64,000 bases of DNA from Verrucomicrobiota bacterium (GTDB taxonomy: Bacteria > Verrucomicrobiota > Lentisphaeria > JABSQK01 > JAJFLO01). The stretch lies in NCBI GenBank assembly GCA_021772635.1, contig JAJFLP010000030.1, positions 1 to 64,000 on the forward strand, written 5' to 3'. Shown one piece after another: positions 7,800 to 16,337 of this stretch. The notes beneath the pieces were generated by a model. It worked only from the letters and a program-made list of their open reading frames with translations. It did no database searches and was not told the origin of the DNA. The first letter of the stretch is position 1. The number at the start of each line of letters is the position of its first letter. Position numbers and translations under genes: made by a program.

Positions 7800-8825
7800 T
7801 TAGTTCGCGTTTCGATACTTTGAAAGCAGTGATCGGAGATAGGTAAGAGTTTCTCTGGAGTAGGTACTTCCTGCTAACTCGTCAGCAACTTGGGTGCTGT
7901 ACATCCTGAAACCTTCTAAGCCTGCATCTGTCAGGGAGATCGTTTTGATTCCCTTTTTCTCAAGTACGACTAAAGCTTCCTGATTCTGTTTCCTTATGGT
8001 ATCGTTTAATTTCCCGAAACGCGCTTCGCAGAGTTTGCGAATAGTGTTTCTGGTGGTCTTCGGTATTTTATCCCATCTTTTCTTCACAACGAGGAAGGAA
8101 CCAAAGGAGTAGGCGATTTTCGTGTCCAGTCGATTCTCGACGCCGGTAAACCATTGCATCGACAGCATCCCGACAGGCGGAGAAAAAACAGTGTCGATTA
8201 AACCGGTACGCAAAGCTGTCAATACATCACCGACTTGTGCGTAGATCGCATTGCTCTTCGCAACATTGAAAAACGTTTGACTAATAATATCGTCTTGGAG
8301 CAACCACGGCTTCGACTGTCTCAGGGATTGCATGTCCCTGACAACACTCGAGCTGAATACGAAACTGAATCCAATCTCCGGCCACCCGAGTACTTCGAAT
8401 CCGCGACCTTCGCACTCTTTTCTGAGTATCGGCTCGATTTTCGGGAAGACGTGGTCGATTTCTTCGTAACTATCAAATATGAGGGGAAGCTGGAGTGCTA
8501 CCGAGTTTTTGCAGACCAAGGAAAGCCCATTTCCAGTGAAGCCAGCGCCGTGTAGCTGCCGGATTCGCATCTTACGGACGACGGTCGCTTCATCGCCCTG
8601 GACGCCGCCCGGGTAACACTTGAACTTGACGTTCCCGTCCGTTCCGGTCAAAATTTCGTCGGCAAGAGTCTTGTATTGATTGAACCATACACTTCCCGTC
8701 GGGGCAAGGGTCGCGATCTTAAACACATATTTCGCAGTCTTGCGTCGGGGCTTTGCGTCGGTGGTATCAGCGCCGGCCAAAAACAAAAGCGCCGTCGCAA
8801 GTAGTGTGGTAAATATATTTATCAT
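7800..8825 (-). CDS. dctP: TRAP transporter solute-binding protein DctP
   Basis: A 341-residue periplasmic substrate-binding protein of the TRAP DctP family. A signal peptide (MINIFTTLLATALLFLAGAD) precedes the mature start KYVFKIATLAPTGSVWF, typical of the family. GGVQGDEATVVRKMRIRQLHG is the conserved early motif. The central conserved arginine that clamps carboxylate substrates should fall in the EIGFSFVFSSSVVRDM region, where FSSS precedes it. The ligand is unknown; pairing with TatT upstream recalls the Treponema TatP-TatT system, for which hydrophobic ligands have been proposed. ATG start at 8825. Confidence 0.92.
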   Translation of the reverse strand: MINIFTTLLATALLFLAGADTTDAKPRRKTAKYVFKIATLAPTGSVWFNQYKTLADEILTGTDGNVKFKCYPGGVQGDEATVVRKMRIRQLHGAGFTGNGLSLVCKNSVALQLPLIFDSYEEIDHVFPKIEPILRKECEGRGFEVLGWPEIGFSFVFSSSVVRDMQSLRQSKPWLLQDDIISQTFFNVAKSNAIYAQVGDVLTALRTGLIDTVFSPPVGMLSMQWFTGVENRLDTKIAYSFGSFLVVKKRWDKIPKTTRNTIRKLCEARFGKLNDTIRKQNQEALVVLEKKGIKTISLTDAGLEGFRMYSTQVADELAGSTYSRETLTYLRSLLSKYRNAN

Positions 8826-8944
8826 GGAATCGGGGGTTACATCGACTGCAAACAGTTCAGATTCGGGATGCCTTAGGGTAGATCACCCAAGGGGCTCCAA
8901 TGGATACGTCGTCCCGCATGCGAGACCAACGCGACTCGTACAAG

Positions 8945-9047
8945 TTATACTGCAAGCGGTACCATTTTTGGATAGCTTCGAATTTATCAGTCAAGAATTC
9001 CCGAACGATTTTTCGTCCCGCATGCGGGACCATGCCTTTCGGTATAG
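8945..9047 (+). repeat. Family 1 dispersed repeat, copy D
   Basis: Starts TTATACTGCAAGCGGTACCA TTTTTGG and ends CCTTTCGGTATA. It lacks the first hairpin module but carries TCCCGCATGCGGGA between the central box (GAATTCCCGAACGATTTTTC) and the right end. A second TCCCGCATGCGAGA lies just outside its left edge (about 8932-8945), perhaps a remnant of another copy. It lies between tatT and dctP. Confidence 0.78.
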
Positions 9048-9099
9048 TACCATTCAGCCGAATGATAGATCGACAAGAGATTGACAATGACACAACACA

Positions 9100-9278
9100 A
9101 GCCTGATCGATGCATCAATTTCGTTGCGAGAGCTTTTAGCTGGCCTGAGATCAACGAGTTACGAAGGTTGTACGGCCGAAGAAATATTGAAATATTTTAA
9201 GGTCTTACAACCTTCGTGACTCGTTGAGATTAGCCCTGATACATGCTCGCAGTAGAAACTTTGTGTATCGATCAGGCT
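9100..9278 (-). repeat. Family 2 palindromic repeat (179 bp), copy 2
   Basis: An almost complete palindrome. The ends are AGCCTGATCGATGCATCA and, reverse-complemented, AGCCTGATCGATACACAA. Inner arms ATCAACGAGTTACGAAGGTT GTA and TACAACCTTCGTGACTCGTT GAGAT pair around an AT-rich loop. The ends and a GCGAGAGCxxTTAxCT segment link it to copies 1 and 3, while its middle differs. Its right edge overlaps the TAG stop of tatT. The spacer of about 450 bases between tatT and dctP is made up largely of this element and copy D. Confidence 0.85.
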
Positions 9279-10173
9279 AGAATAAATCTTCCATATTATC
9301 GAGCAAATATTGTGCCCGCTTTCTAGCGATTTCGTTAAGAAGACGAATATCCGGCCGAGTTTTTATATCAACGGAAAATAATTTTTCGAGAGTTTCCGAA
9401 AACAGGGTTTCATCGAGCAACGCCCGGGCGTAGTACTCTGCGTATGCGACGAACGGCACGAGATTATTCTCCCCGCCAAGCACAAATGCGCGTTCGAAAT
9501 GTTTCTTGCTAAGCTCAAGATCTTGTCCCGCGCCACGTGGTTGAGCGGCGTAGAAGATACCAAAAAAAACATGGCCCGCTCCGTCGCTTATCGTTTCATC
9601 CAGTTCTACAGCTACTTTCATTAGTTCGAGTGCAAGCGGCAGATCCGCTATTGCCTCCATGGATTCGGAATGTGTTAGGATCCATCCCAGCCAAGTAGAG
9701 GCAATGGCAAAAACATGTGGGGCGTCGGCCACCTTAAATTTCCGCGTTGCGTCCTGAAACTTCAGGAAACTGAGACTCTCGAAGTCGGAGAAGGCCGGGT
9801 ATCGGGTTAAAAGACGAAATGCGTATCCTTTGGACTGCTCGTAGAGTCTTGCGGCTCGCGGTTCATCTTCGGGATCTAACAGAAAAGCCTGGCAGTACGC
9901 AGAGTATCCAGAAGTTGCAGCATACAGGAGTTCTTTGTCCTTCGGGGCCGCTTGGAGTAGACTATCTATCCCGATGAGTACCGTAGGAAAGGCTTGTTTA
10001 ACCAACTCAGGGTCAGATTGTCTGTTTAACGACGCGACTACATTGCCGAATGGATCGGATATGAAGGAGTGCGGAATGCCGGTTAACGACTTGCAGGAGC
10101 AGAGTAAAGACAGGCTTAGTATAGCGTATAGTGCAGGAAGGAGTCTTCTAATATGGGTGTAAAGTATAATCAT
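9277..10173 (-). CDS. tatT: TRAP-associated TPR lipoprotein TatT
   Basis: A 298-residue lipoprotein of the TRAP T-component (TatT) family. The N terminus has a signal sequence ending in a lipobox, LSLLCSC, with the acylated cysteine at about residue 25-27. The rest is helical with degenerate TPR-like repeats (for example AARLYEQSKGYAFRLLTRYP and DGAGHVFFGIFYAAQPRG, followed by LELSKKHFERAF). In Treponema pallidum TatT forms a ring that binds the TRAP solute-binding protein. Its place immediately before dctP-dctQ-dctM supports the same role. Repeats now separate it from dctP, so cotranscription is uncertain. Confidence 0.88.
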   Translation of the reverse strand: MIILYTHIRRLLPALYAILSLSLLCSCKSLTGIPHSFISDPFGNVVASLNRQSDPELVKQAFPTVLIGIDSLLQAAPKDKELLYAATSGYSAYCQAFLLDPEDEPRAARLYEQSKGYAFRLLTRYPAFSDFESLSFLKFQDATRKFKVADAPHVFAIASTWLGWILTHSESMEAIADLPLALELMKVAVELDETISDGAGHVFFGIFYAAQPRGAGQDLELSKKHFERAFVLGGENNLVPFVAYAEYYARALLDETLFSETLEKLFSVDIKTRPDIRLLNEIARKRAQYLLDNMEDLF

Positions 10174-10271
10174 TGTGAACTACCACGTAAAATCTTGAGC
10201 TGTCGCTAATTTCGAAAATTGAAATAGTTAGTCGCGAATCTCAGATCTTTAGTGATCGGAATGCACTGCCT

Positions 10272-11369
10272 CTATTTGTCGCCTTCCGGAGGTTGTACCT
10301 TTGGTTCACTGCCGACGTCCGGATCAGAGACTCGCGCCGTTGCGTCAACTTTGTCTTGTTCCTCTGACGTGCCCTTTTCTTCTGCGACGTCTGATTCATC
10401 AGACGCTCTGGTATCACCGTCCGAATCAGTGATTGCCGACTCATCGACTGTTGCAGGTACGTCAATATCAGCAACTGCCGCGTCGTTTTTCGGCTCCGTT
10501 GCAGTATCTTCTGTGTTATCATTGACGTCTACGGAATCGGAAGGTTCCATGGATGCATCATTCGAATCCACGTCCGCTCTATCTTCCTGTCTTTCGGAAG
10601 TATCGGTAACTTTCGGTGCGGAAGGCTCTGGTTTGATATCCGTATTAGGTTCGTCACCAACGACTTCTGACACGTCTTCTTCAACCGGGGAAGCGGCTTC
10701 CGAAACTTTGCTCTCATCCGCAACTCGATCTGTCTCCGTTTCGTCGACTACCGCGTCAACGTCTTCGGCAACAACACTTTCCTCAGTCAGGGGCGCGTCC
10801 GGTTCTTTGGTCTCGTGGGCGGCTTCTGCTTGCGCATTGCTATCGTCGGCTGCGACATCGGCGTCGTCCGCTTGGCTGTCTCCGGCCACGACTTCGATAT
10901 CTATATCAGGTGTAGTTTCCGGGCTGGAGTCGGAAGCGGTCATCTCTTCGGCGACGGTCTCGATCACGTCAGTTTCCGCTGCGACAGGTGCCTTGGCCTT
11001 TGGGCTTTGTACATCGTCCGTAAGAAATTCGATGTAACACATTGGTGCCCCATCTCCCCGACGCGTCTCAAGGCGGACTATTCGTGTATACCCGCCCGTT
11101 CTATTCGAGTATCGCGGCGAAATTTCGCTAAATAATTTGCGAACGGCATCGACATTATGTAACTTCGCGATCGCACGGCGTCTGTGATGCAGGGTCCCGG
11201 ATTTCCCGAGCGTAACCATCTTCTCCGCGTGTCTACGAACTTCTTTCGCTTTTGTCAAAGTCGTTCGGATCCGCTCTTCAAAAATCAACGAGCAGACTTG
11301 ATTTCGGACGACTGCACGAACGTGGTCAGGCCTGCGACCGATCTTAAATACATGTTTTCGATGGCGCAT
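10272..11369 (-). CDS. rplQ: 50S ribosomal protein L17 with long acidic C-terminal extension
   Basis: The first 120 or so residues are standard L17 (MRHRKHVFKIGRRPDHVRAV; RYSNRTGGYTRIVRLETRRG DGAPMCYIEF), a large-subunit protein at the exit tunnel. After about residue 120 comes an extension of about 245 residues that is very rich in Asp, Glu, Ser, Thr, Ala and Val and looks disordered (for example DIDVPATVDESAITDSDGD). Total length is 365 residues against a usual 115-200. The long plus-strand ORFs opposite the tail are shadows of its biased composition. It is the last gene of the alpha operon, seven bases after rpoA. Confidence 0.93.
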   Translation of the reverse strand: MRHRKHVFKIGRRPDHVRAVVRNQVCSLIFEERIRTTLTKAKEVRRHAEKMVTLGKSGTLHHRRRAIAKLHNVDAVRKLFSEISPRYSNRTGGYTRIVRLETRRGDGAPMCYIEFLTDDVQSPKAKAPVAAETDVIETVAEEMTASDSSPETTPDIDIEVVAGDSQADDADVAADDSNAQAEAAHETKEPDAPLTEESVVAEDVDAVVDETETDRVADESKVSEAASPVEEDVSEVVGDEPNTDIKPEPSAPKVTDTSERQEDRADVDSNDASMEPSDSVDVNDNTEDTATEPKNDAAVADIDVPATVDESAITDSDGDTRASDESDVAEEKGTSEEQDKVDATARVSDPDVGSEPKVQPPEGDK

Positions 11370-11375
11370 TGGTCG

Positions 11376-12407
11376 CTAATCCTCTTGAAATTTACGTTTC
11401 TTTTCGAAGTCTCTCTGCAACGTAATCCGGACCGTCTCGGGAACCTCCATATTAAGCTCCAAACCGATCTCCTGTACTTTCTCTCGTAGCTCTGTCAACG
11501 ATTTTTGACCGAAATTCCGATATTTCAGCATCTCTACTTCAGATCTCTGGACAAGTTCTCCCAGCGTCCGTATGTCCGCGCTATTGAGACAATTTTGGGC
11601 ACGTACCGAGAGCTCGAGGTCGTGAACACTTCGCATCAGCTTTCGGAGCAGCGCCTCGTCTTCGGCATTCGTAATCAAGGATGTGACGTCGTCCTCATCG
11701 CTCTTGCCGTCGCCGCCCACGAAAACGCTCAAGTGATCGAGTAAAATTCGGCCAGCTTGTTTCACAGCGTCCGGGGGAGTGATTCGTCCGTCCGTCCAGA
11801 CTTCCAGCTCAAGTTTGTCATAATCAGTTCGTTGGCCAACACGGCAGTCGTGAACGCTGTATGCGACGCGGCGAACGGGACTAAAGAGGCAGTCAATCGG
11901 AATGACGCCGATCGGTTGGTCTTCCCGCTTATTATCTTCAGCCAACTTGAATCCGCGGCCCTTATTAATCTCCATCTCAATTCGTAATTCACTTTCTTTG
12001 TCGAGTGTGCAAAGAAGCTGCTTCGGATTCAGTATTTTCGTTACACTGTCACCCTTGATATCTTTCGCTGTGACCTCGCCCGCTTTAGTTACCTGGAGCT
12101 CCAATTTTCGTGGGAGATCGCCGGAGCATTGAAATCGAACCTTCTTGAAATTCAGGACTATATCGGTGATATCTTCTATAACGCCGGGAATCGAGCTGAA
12201 CTCATGCGGAATGCCGTCGATCCGAATCGAAGATACCGCGATGCCCTCAAGTGAGGACATTAAAACCCGGCGCATAGAGTTTCCAAGCGTGTGGCCGAAG
12301 CCCTTTTCTAGTGGTTCCGCTACAAACTTAGCGTAATCGTCAGTTTCGCTGTCAGTATCGACAGTTAGCTGATTTGGCATGGCAAATTTCTCTACTACAG
12401 CTGGCAT
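11376..12407 (-). CDS. rpoA: DNA-directed RNA polymerase subunit alpha
   Basis: RNA polymerase alpha, 343 residues, of normal length. The N-terminal assembly domain includes EPLEKGFGHTLGNSMRRVLM SSLEGIAV. The C-terminal domain that contacts promoters and activators includes LELSVRAQNCLNSADIRTLG ELVQ and NFGQKSLTELREKVQEIGL. It follows rpsD and precedes rplQ in the usual alpha-operon order. The ATG at 12407 gives a short extra N terminus; ATG at residue 10 (MPNQLTV) is possible. GGAGG lies just before the ATG (minus strand). Confidence 0.98.
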   Translation of the reverse strand: MPAVVEKFAMPNQLTVDTDSETDDYAKFVAEPLEKGFGHTLGNSMRRVLMSSLEGIAVSSIRIDGIPHEFSSIPGVIEDITDIVLNFKKVRFQCSGDLPRKLELQVTKAGEVTAKDIKGDSVTKILNPKQLLCTLDKESELRIEMEINKGRGFKLAEDNKREDQPIGVIPIDCLFSPVRRVAYSVHDCRVGQRTDYDKLELEVWTDGRITPPDAVKQAGRILLDHLSVFVGGDGKSDEDDVTSLITNAEDEALLRKLMRSVHDLELSVRAQNCLNSADIRTLGELVQRSEVEMLKYRNFGQKSLTELREKVQEIGLELNMEVPETVRITLQRDFEKKRKFQED

Positions 12408-12531
12408 AAATAACCTCCAGAATATGTTTAGTACGTATTTTTGAAACTGAAATTACGATAAAGGCGTTCTTGCCAGATCGAGGCTGACCGTTACGTAATT
12501 TTTGGGTGGGAGTCGGGTAGTTGTGTGAATG

Positions 12532-13152
12532 TTATTTTGAATACAACTCGACGACAAGCTGTTCATTTGCGACGGATTGTATATCTGATCGGATTGGGGA
12601 TCGCAACATTTGTCCCTTAAGCTGTTCCTTATCGACGGCGACCCATTCCGGGACTTTATCTTTGCTACTGTCTTCGAAATACCTTTGAATCAATGCTCTA
12701 GATTTTGCGGAATTCTTCCCGGTAATCTCGTCGTTCTCGCGCAGAATAAACGATGCGACGTTTACCCGTCGGTCATTAATCTTGATGTGTCCGTGGCAAA
12801 TGAGTTGTCGCGCGGCGTCGCGTGTTGGCGCCATCCCCATCCTAAAGATAACGTTATCCAGTCTTGACTCTAAGAGAATCAGAAGATTGTCGCCCGTGAT
12901 GCCCTTTTTCCGTTGTGCTTTCGCGAAAAATACACGAAACTGACGTTCACGAAGCCCGTACGTGTATTTTAATTTCTGTTTCTCCGTTAGCTGTAAACCG
13001 TAATCGGAAACCTTTTTTCTACTCTTCTTGACGCCGTGGATTCCAGGGGCGTTTGGCCGTTTTGCCAATAATCTGTCGAATTTGGGATTTTCGTAAATGT
13101 TCATGCCAAAGCGGCGAACAATTTTTCCACGTGGGCCTGTAAAACGTGACAT
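12532..13152 (-). CDS. rpsD: 30S ribosomal protein S4
   Basis: Primary 16S rRNA-binding protein S4, 206 residues. KKVSDYGLQLTEKQKLKYTY GLRERQFR and the S4 RNA-binding segment ESRLDNVIFRMGMAPTRDAA RQLICHGHIKINDRRVN are clear. The N terminus (MSRFTGPRGKIVRRFGMNIY) lacks the zinc-binding cysteines of the C+ form. In many bacteria S4 represses its own operon. It lies between rpsK and rpoA. Confidence 0.98.
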   Translation of the reverse strand: MSRFTGPRGKIVRRFGMNIYENPKFDRLLAKRPNAPGIHGVKKSRKKVSDYGLQLTEKQKLKYTYGLRERQFRVFFAKAQRKKGITGDNLLILLESRLDNVIFRMGMAPTRDAARQLICHGHIKINDRRVNVASFILRENDEITGKNSAKSRALIQRYFEDSSKDKVPEWVAVDKEQLKGQMLRSPIRSDIQSVANEQLVVELYSK

Positions 13153-13291
13153 TATAAATGTTTACTCCGTTATATAAGCGAATCTAGCCGTTCGGCATTT
13201 GATCCGGTTTACTAATCCGAATTTCGTAATGGTTGACGTGAGCAGACGGTCTGAGTGAAAAGTTTCAGACTTCGCGGTTAACGACGCAAGA

Positions 13292-13726
13292 TTATACTCT
13301 ACGTCGTTTCGGTGGTCTGCATCCGTTATGCGGTACAGGTGTGACGTCTCGAATTGCCGTCACGTTCAATCCTGCGGCTATGACGCCGCGAACAGAAGAC
13401 TCTCTACCGGCGCCCGGGCCCTTTATTTCAACTTCAACTTCGTTCATTCCATAGGACATTGCACGTTTTGCGGCCTCGACAGCGATCATCTGGGCAGCGT
13501 ACGCCGTACTTTTGCGTGATCCCTTGAAACCCACTTTTCCTCCCGATGCCCAAGCAACCACGTTGCCGGCCATATCCGAAATGTATACCTTCGTATTGTT
13601 AAAAGTGGCATGAACGTGAACGACGCCACGGGTGACGTTCACAATTTTCCCTTTGGTCCCCTTCTTACGTTTAATAGGGGACAGCACCATTTTACTGACG
13701 TCATCTGCGAGGATATCTGAAACCAT
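13292..13726 (-). CDS. rpsK: 30S ribosomal protein S11
   Basis: Small-subunit platform protein S11, 144 residues. [39 protein letters not shown] and the C-terminal [17 protein letters not shown] are family hallmarks. The N-terminal 25 residues ([20 protein letters not shown]) are longer than usual. AGGAGG lies a few bases before the ATG. It is 18 bases downstream of rpsM in the alpha operon. Confidence 0.98.
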   Translation of the reverse strand: MVSDILADDVSKMVLSPIKRKKGTKGKIVNVTRGVVHVHATFNNTKVYISDMAGNVVAWASGGKVGFKGSRKSTAYAAQMIAVEAAKRAMSYGMNEVEVEIKGPGAGRESSVRGVIAAGLNVTAIRDVTPVPHNGCRPPKRRRV

Positions 13727-13744
13727 TGCCTAAACCTCCTTAAA

Positions 13745-14140
13745 CTACCCTTTTGCTAATTTCCTCGTGGCCTTATCGCGAATCGCTCCGACTGTACGCT
13801 TGGAGCCTTTTCGCGTCCGCGCATTGGTTTTCGTTCGCTGACCGTTAACGGGAAGTCCGCGCTTATGGCGGAGCCCGCGATAACTTCCGATCGACATTAG
13901 ACGTCGAATGTCTTGCGACACCTGTCGACGAAGATCACCTTCGACAACGTAGTTATCCTGTATAACTGAATTTAATTGGCCGACATCGGATTCCTTTAAC
14001 GTGCTTACTCGGATCTCCGGATCGAAGTTGCAGCGTTTGCACAGTTCAAGTGCTTTGGTCGGACCGATACCGTATATATAGGTTAAGGAAATCTTTAATT
14101 TTTTATTGGCCGGTATATCGACACCTACGATTCTAGGCAT
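13745..14140 (-). CDS. rpsM: 30S ribosomal protein S13
   Basis: Head protein S13 of the small subunit, 131 residues, which contacts the tRNAs and bridges to the large subunit. MPRIVGVDIPANKKLKISLT YIYGIG and RGLRHKRGLPVNGQRTKTNA RTRKGSKR are characteristic. The C terminus ends in a basic tail (ATRKLAKG). It follows rpmJ and precedes rpsK. Confidence 0.98.
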   Translation of the reverse strand: MPRIVGVDIPANKKLKISLTYIYGIGPTKALELCKRCNFDPEIRVSTLKESDVGQLNSVIQDNYVVEGDLRRQVSQDIRRLMSIGSYRGLRHKRGLPVNGQRTKTNARTRKGSKRTVGAIRDKATRKLAKG

Positions 14141-14240
14141 AAAACCTGATCCTCTCTCTTATGAATTCGGGTGTAGCACGTTAATCGTAAAGAAGTTTGC
14201 TACCGTAGCAGACGGGAAATAACGTTCAGCCGACATTAGT

Positions 14241-14354
14241 TTACCCTTGCCGTTGTTTATGCCTGGGATCTTTACAAACTACTCTGACGATACCGTGGCG
14301 TTTAATGATCCGGCAATTGACACATCTTCTTTTGACTGAGGCCCTGACTTTCAT
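14241..14354 (-). CDS. rpmJ: 50S ribosomal protein L36
   Basis: A 37-residue gene below the track's length limit. On the minus strand the frame reads [20 protein letters not shown], then [17 protein letters not shown] and TAA. The zinc ligands C-x2-C...C...H ([12 protein letters not shown]) are complete, so this is the C+ form. Its place between infA and rpsM is the standard position. Confidence 0.96.
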   Translation of the reverse strand: MKVRASVKRRCVNCRIIKRHGIVRVVCKDPRHKQRQG

Positions 14355-14532
14355 TTTTCTCGGATTGCTCGTTTTCTGTTATTAACAAAATTTATCAGGC
14401 CCTAATAACTGCCCAGATCGTATTGTCTCACTCGCAGTTTGCAATTAAGGCTCGGAAAAGCGGAAAAATATCGAAAAACTTTTACCATAGTCAGCCCAAC
14501 ACGTTGTGTAAATCTGTAAATGAAAATTTAAT

Positions 14533-14748
14533 CTAATTTTTTCGATAAATAATGCGGCCCTTCGTCAGGTCATACGGCGACATCTCCAAAGTAACGCCGT
14601 CGCCCGGGAGAATTCGAATAAAATGGAGACGCATTTTACCACTAATATGCGCTAAGACTTCGTGTCCGTTCTCTAATTCGATCTTGAACATCGTGTTGGG
14701 TAACAGTTCTTTTACTATCCCATCTACTTTTATACACTCTTCAGCCAA
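14533..14748 (-). CDS. infA: Translation initiation factor IF-1
   Basis: A single OB-fold (S1-like) factor of 71 residues that binds the ribosomal A site during initiation. [35 protein letters not shown] and [22 protein letters not shown] are diagnostic. The first 19 bases overlap the end of map, suggesting coupled translation; AGGAGG lies just before the ATG inside map. Confidence 0.98.
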   Translation of the reverse strand: MAEECIKVDGIVKELLPNTMFKIELENGHEVLAHISGKMRLHFIRILPGDGVTLEMSPYDLTKGRIIYRKN

Positions 14749-15500
14749 GTTAATACCTCCGGTTCGCTTTCGGTTATTAATATCATGTGCTCGAAGTGTG
14801 CCGATAGACTGCCGTCAATCGTGCGTACCGTCCAGCCATCACTATCGATAGTTACTTTGTGTGAACCGATGTTGACCATAGGTTCCAATGCGAGCACCAT
14901 GCCCGGGCGCAATTTCTCCCGCGATTTTTTCGTGGGGTAATTGGGGACTTCAGGAGGCTCATGCAGTTTTACCCCGCATCCGTGCCCTACGAAGTCTTTC
15001 ACAACACTGAATCCCTCCCGGACCACTGTTCTCTGAACCGTCTCCCCGATATCTCGCGTCGTTCTATCCGCGGTCGCTACGTCGATCGCATCAAAAAGAC
15101 TTTTCTCCGTGACAGCCAGCAATTTTGCCGCCGTCCCGACTGGAGGCCCAACGCTAACCGTTCGCGCGGTGTCTCCGATGAAACCGTTTAGGTTTATACC
15201 GACATCAAGGCTGACCAAATCCCCCATCTGAATAATTCTATTGGCACGACCGATTCCGTGGACGACTTCGTCGTTAACAGATATGCAAATATGTGCCGGG
15301 AACCCGTGGTAATTGTAAAATGCACTTTCTCCGCCGGCTTTTTCTATTTCATTCTGTCCCAGTTGATCGATATCCAGAGTACTGAGTCCGGGTCGAATAC
15401 TGTTGCAGAGGAACTCAAGGATCTCGCCAGCCTGTCGGGCGGCCTTTCGAATTCCAGCGACTTCGTGCTCTGAATGTATGACATAGTTCCGTTTGGCCAT
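14730..15500 (-). CDS. map: Type I methionine aminopeptidase
   Basis: Removes the initiator methionine from nascent proteins. It is 256 residues, normal for type I bacterial enzymes without an N-terminal extension. Metal ligands appear in the order [18 protein letters not shown] (two Asp), [13 protein letters not shown] (His), ALEPM (Glu) and HFEHMILIT (Glu). [20 protein letters not shown] carries the substrate-side histidine. It is the first recognisable gene of the run continuing into infA and the ribosomal genes; the secY and adk genes that often precede it are not here. Confidence 0.96.
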   Translation of the reverse strand: MAKRNYVIHSEHEVAGIRKAARQAGEILEFLCNSIRPGLSTLDIDQLGQNEIEKAGGESAFYNYHGFPAHICISVNDEVVHGIGRANRIIQMGDLVSLDVGINLNGFIGDTARTVSVGPPVGTAAKLLAVTEKSLFDAIDVATADRTTRDIGETVQRTVVREGFSVVKDFVGHGCGVKLHEPPEVPNYPTKKSREKLRPGMVLALEPMVNIGSHKVTIDSDGWTVRTIDGSLSAHFEHMILITESEPEVLTWLKSV

Positions 15501-15832
15501 GGTCTTCGGCGTGCGAATCGAACTCTCTTTCGCAGGTAGGAAAATTCATTTGTAAAATACTAATTTTCAGGGAAAGTATTCGCCCGGAATCAATATGGTA
15601 CGAACGCACCGGTTTTGGGTAAACGCATAAACTAACGTATTTCGCTGTCAAATCAACCCGGATCGCGCCTGTATTTACGGTTGCTGATTTCTATAATCGC
15701 GCGGGTGGGGCGACGGAACTGGTTTTCGAGGACGAAGGAGCCGCATTCCGGTTAGAGCCGACAGGGGTATGGGCGGCGGAGAATAAGACTGTTTTCGGGA
15801 CGAGAACCTCTAAATTGCTCGGGGTAGGACAA
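15501..15832. other. Spacer upstream of map, nothing definite
   Basis: The promoter of the map-rplQ run should lie here, but no clear -35/-10 pair or terminator stands out. A plus-strand frame from about 15637 to 15838 is open for about 65 codons without an ATG start (FYNRAGGATELVFEDEGAAF); it is treated as chance or a remnant. Confidence 0.4.
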
Positions 15833-16336
15833 TCAGGTTGAATCACCGCCACGAACCATGATTATCTTCCCGGTTCGCACCATCTCAACGATTTTGTATT
15901 TATTCATCATCGTATGCAGGGCGTCCAGTTTGTCCGTGTTCCCAGTCGCCTGGATCATCAAGGTGTCATCGTCGATGTCAACCGTTTGGCATTTAAAATG
16001 TTCTGAAATTTGGAGTATCTCGGTTCGCGTCTCCGGTGGGCACTGGACCTTAATAAGCACCAACTCTTTTTCTACGGTGATTTCGCCGGTGTGATCCTTG
16101 GCATGAATAACGTCCACTAGCTTGTCTATCTGTTTGATGATTTGTTCCAGTGTATTCATATCTCCACTGGCAGTAATGCTCATCCTCGAGAAGCGCTCGT
16201 CATGTGACGGTGAAACAACGAGGCTATCGATATTGTATCCGCGTCGTGCGAAAACCAGGGCAATACGGATCAGTACGCCAGGTTTATTGTTCACAAGCAA
16301 ACTAATGGAATGTGAATCTTGTTTGATTGTTGCCAT
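15833..16336 (-). CDS. ilvN: Acetolactate synthase small (regulatory) subunit
   Basis: Regulatory subunit of acetohydroxyacid synthase, the first common step of valine, leucine and isoleucine synthesis. It contains the N-terminal ACT domain (ISLLVNNKPGVLIRIALVFA RRGYNIDSL) and the C-terminal regulatory domain (LVLIKVQCPPETRTEILQIS and later DALHTMMNKYKIVEMVRTGK), 167 residues from the start chosen here. The ATG at 16336 lies one base after the ilvB stop and is preferred over the track's 16351, which would overlap ilvB. It binds valine as feedback inhibitor in known homologues. Confidence 0.96.
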   Translation of the reverse strand: MATIKQDSHSISLLVNNKPGVLIRIALVFARRGYNIDSLVVSPSHDERFSRMSITASGDMNTLEQIIKQIDKLVDVIHAKDHTGEITVEKELVLIKVQCPPETRTEILQISEHFKCQTVDIDDDTLMIQATGNTDKLDALHTMMNKYKIVEMVRTGKIIMVRGGDST

Positions 16337-16337
16337 T

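Noticed and set aside
10252-11037. Long plus-strand ORF of 261 residues, Ser/Thr-rich
   Set aside because: It is antisense to the acidic tail of L17; its length follows from the biased codons of that tail. It has no start signal or recognisable domain.
15637-15838. Open plus-strand frame of about 65 codons before ilvN
   Set aside because: No start codon or ribosome binding site, no family recognised, and its end overlaps ilvN on the other strand.
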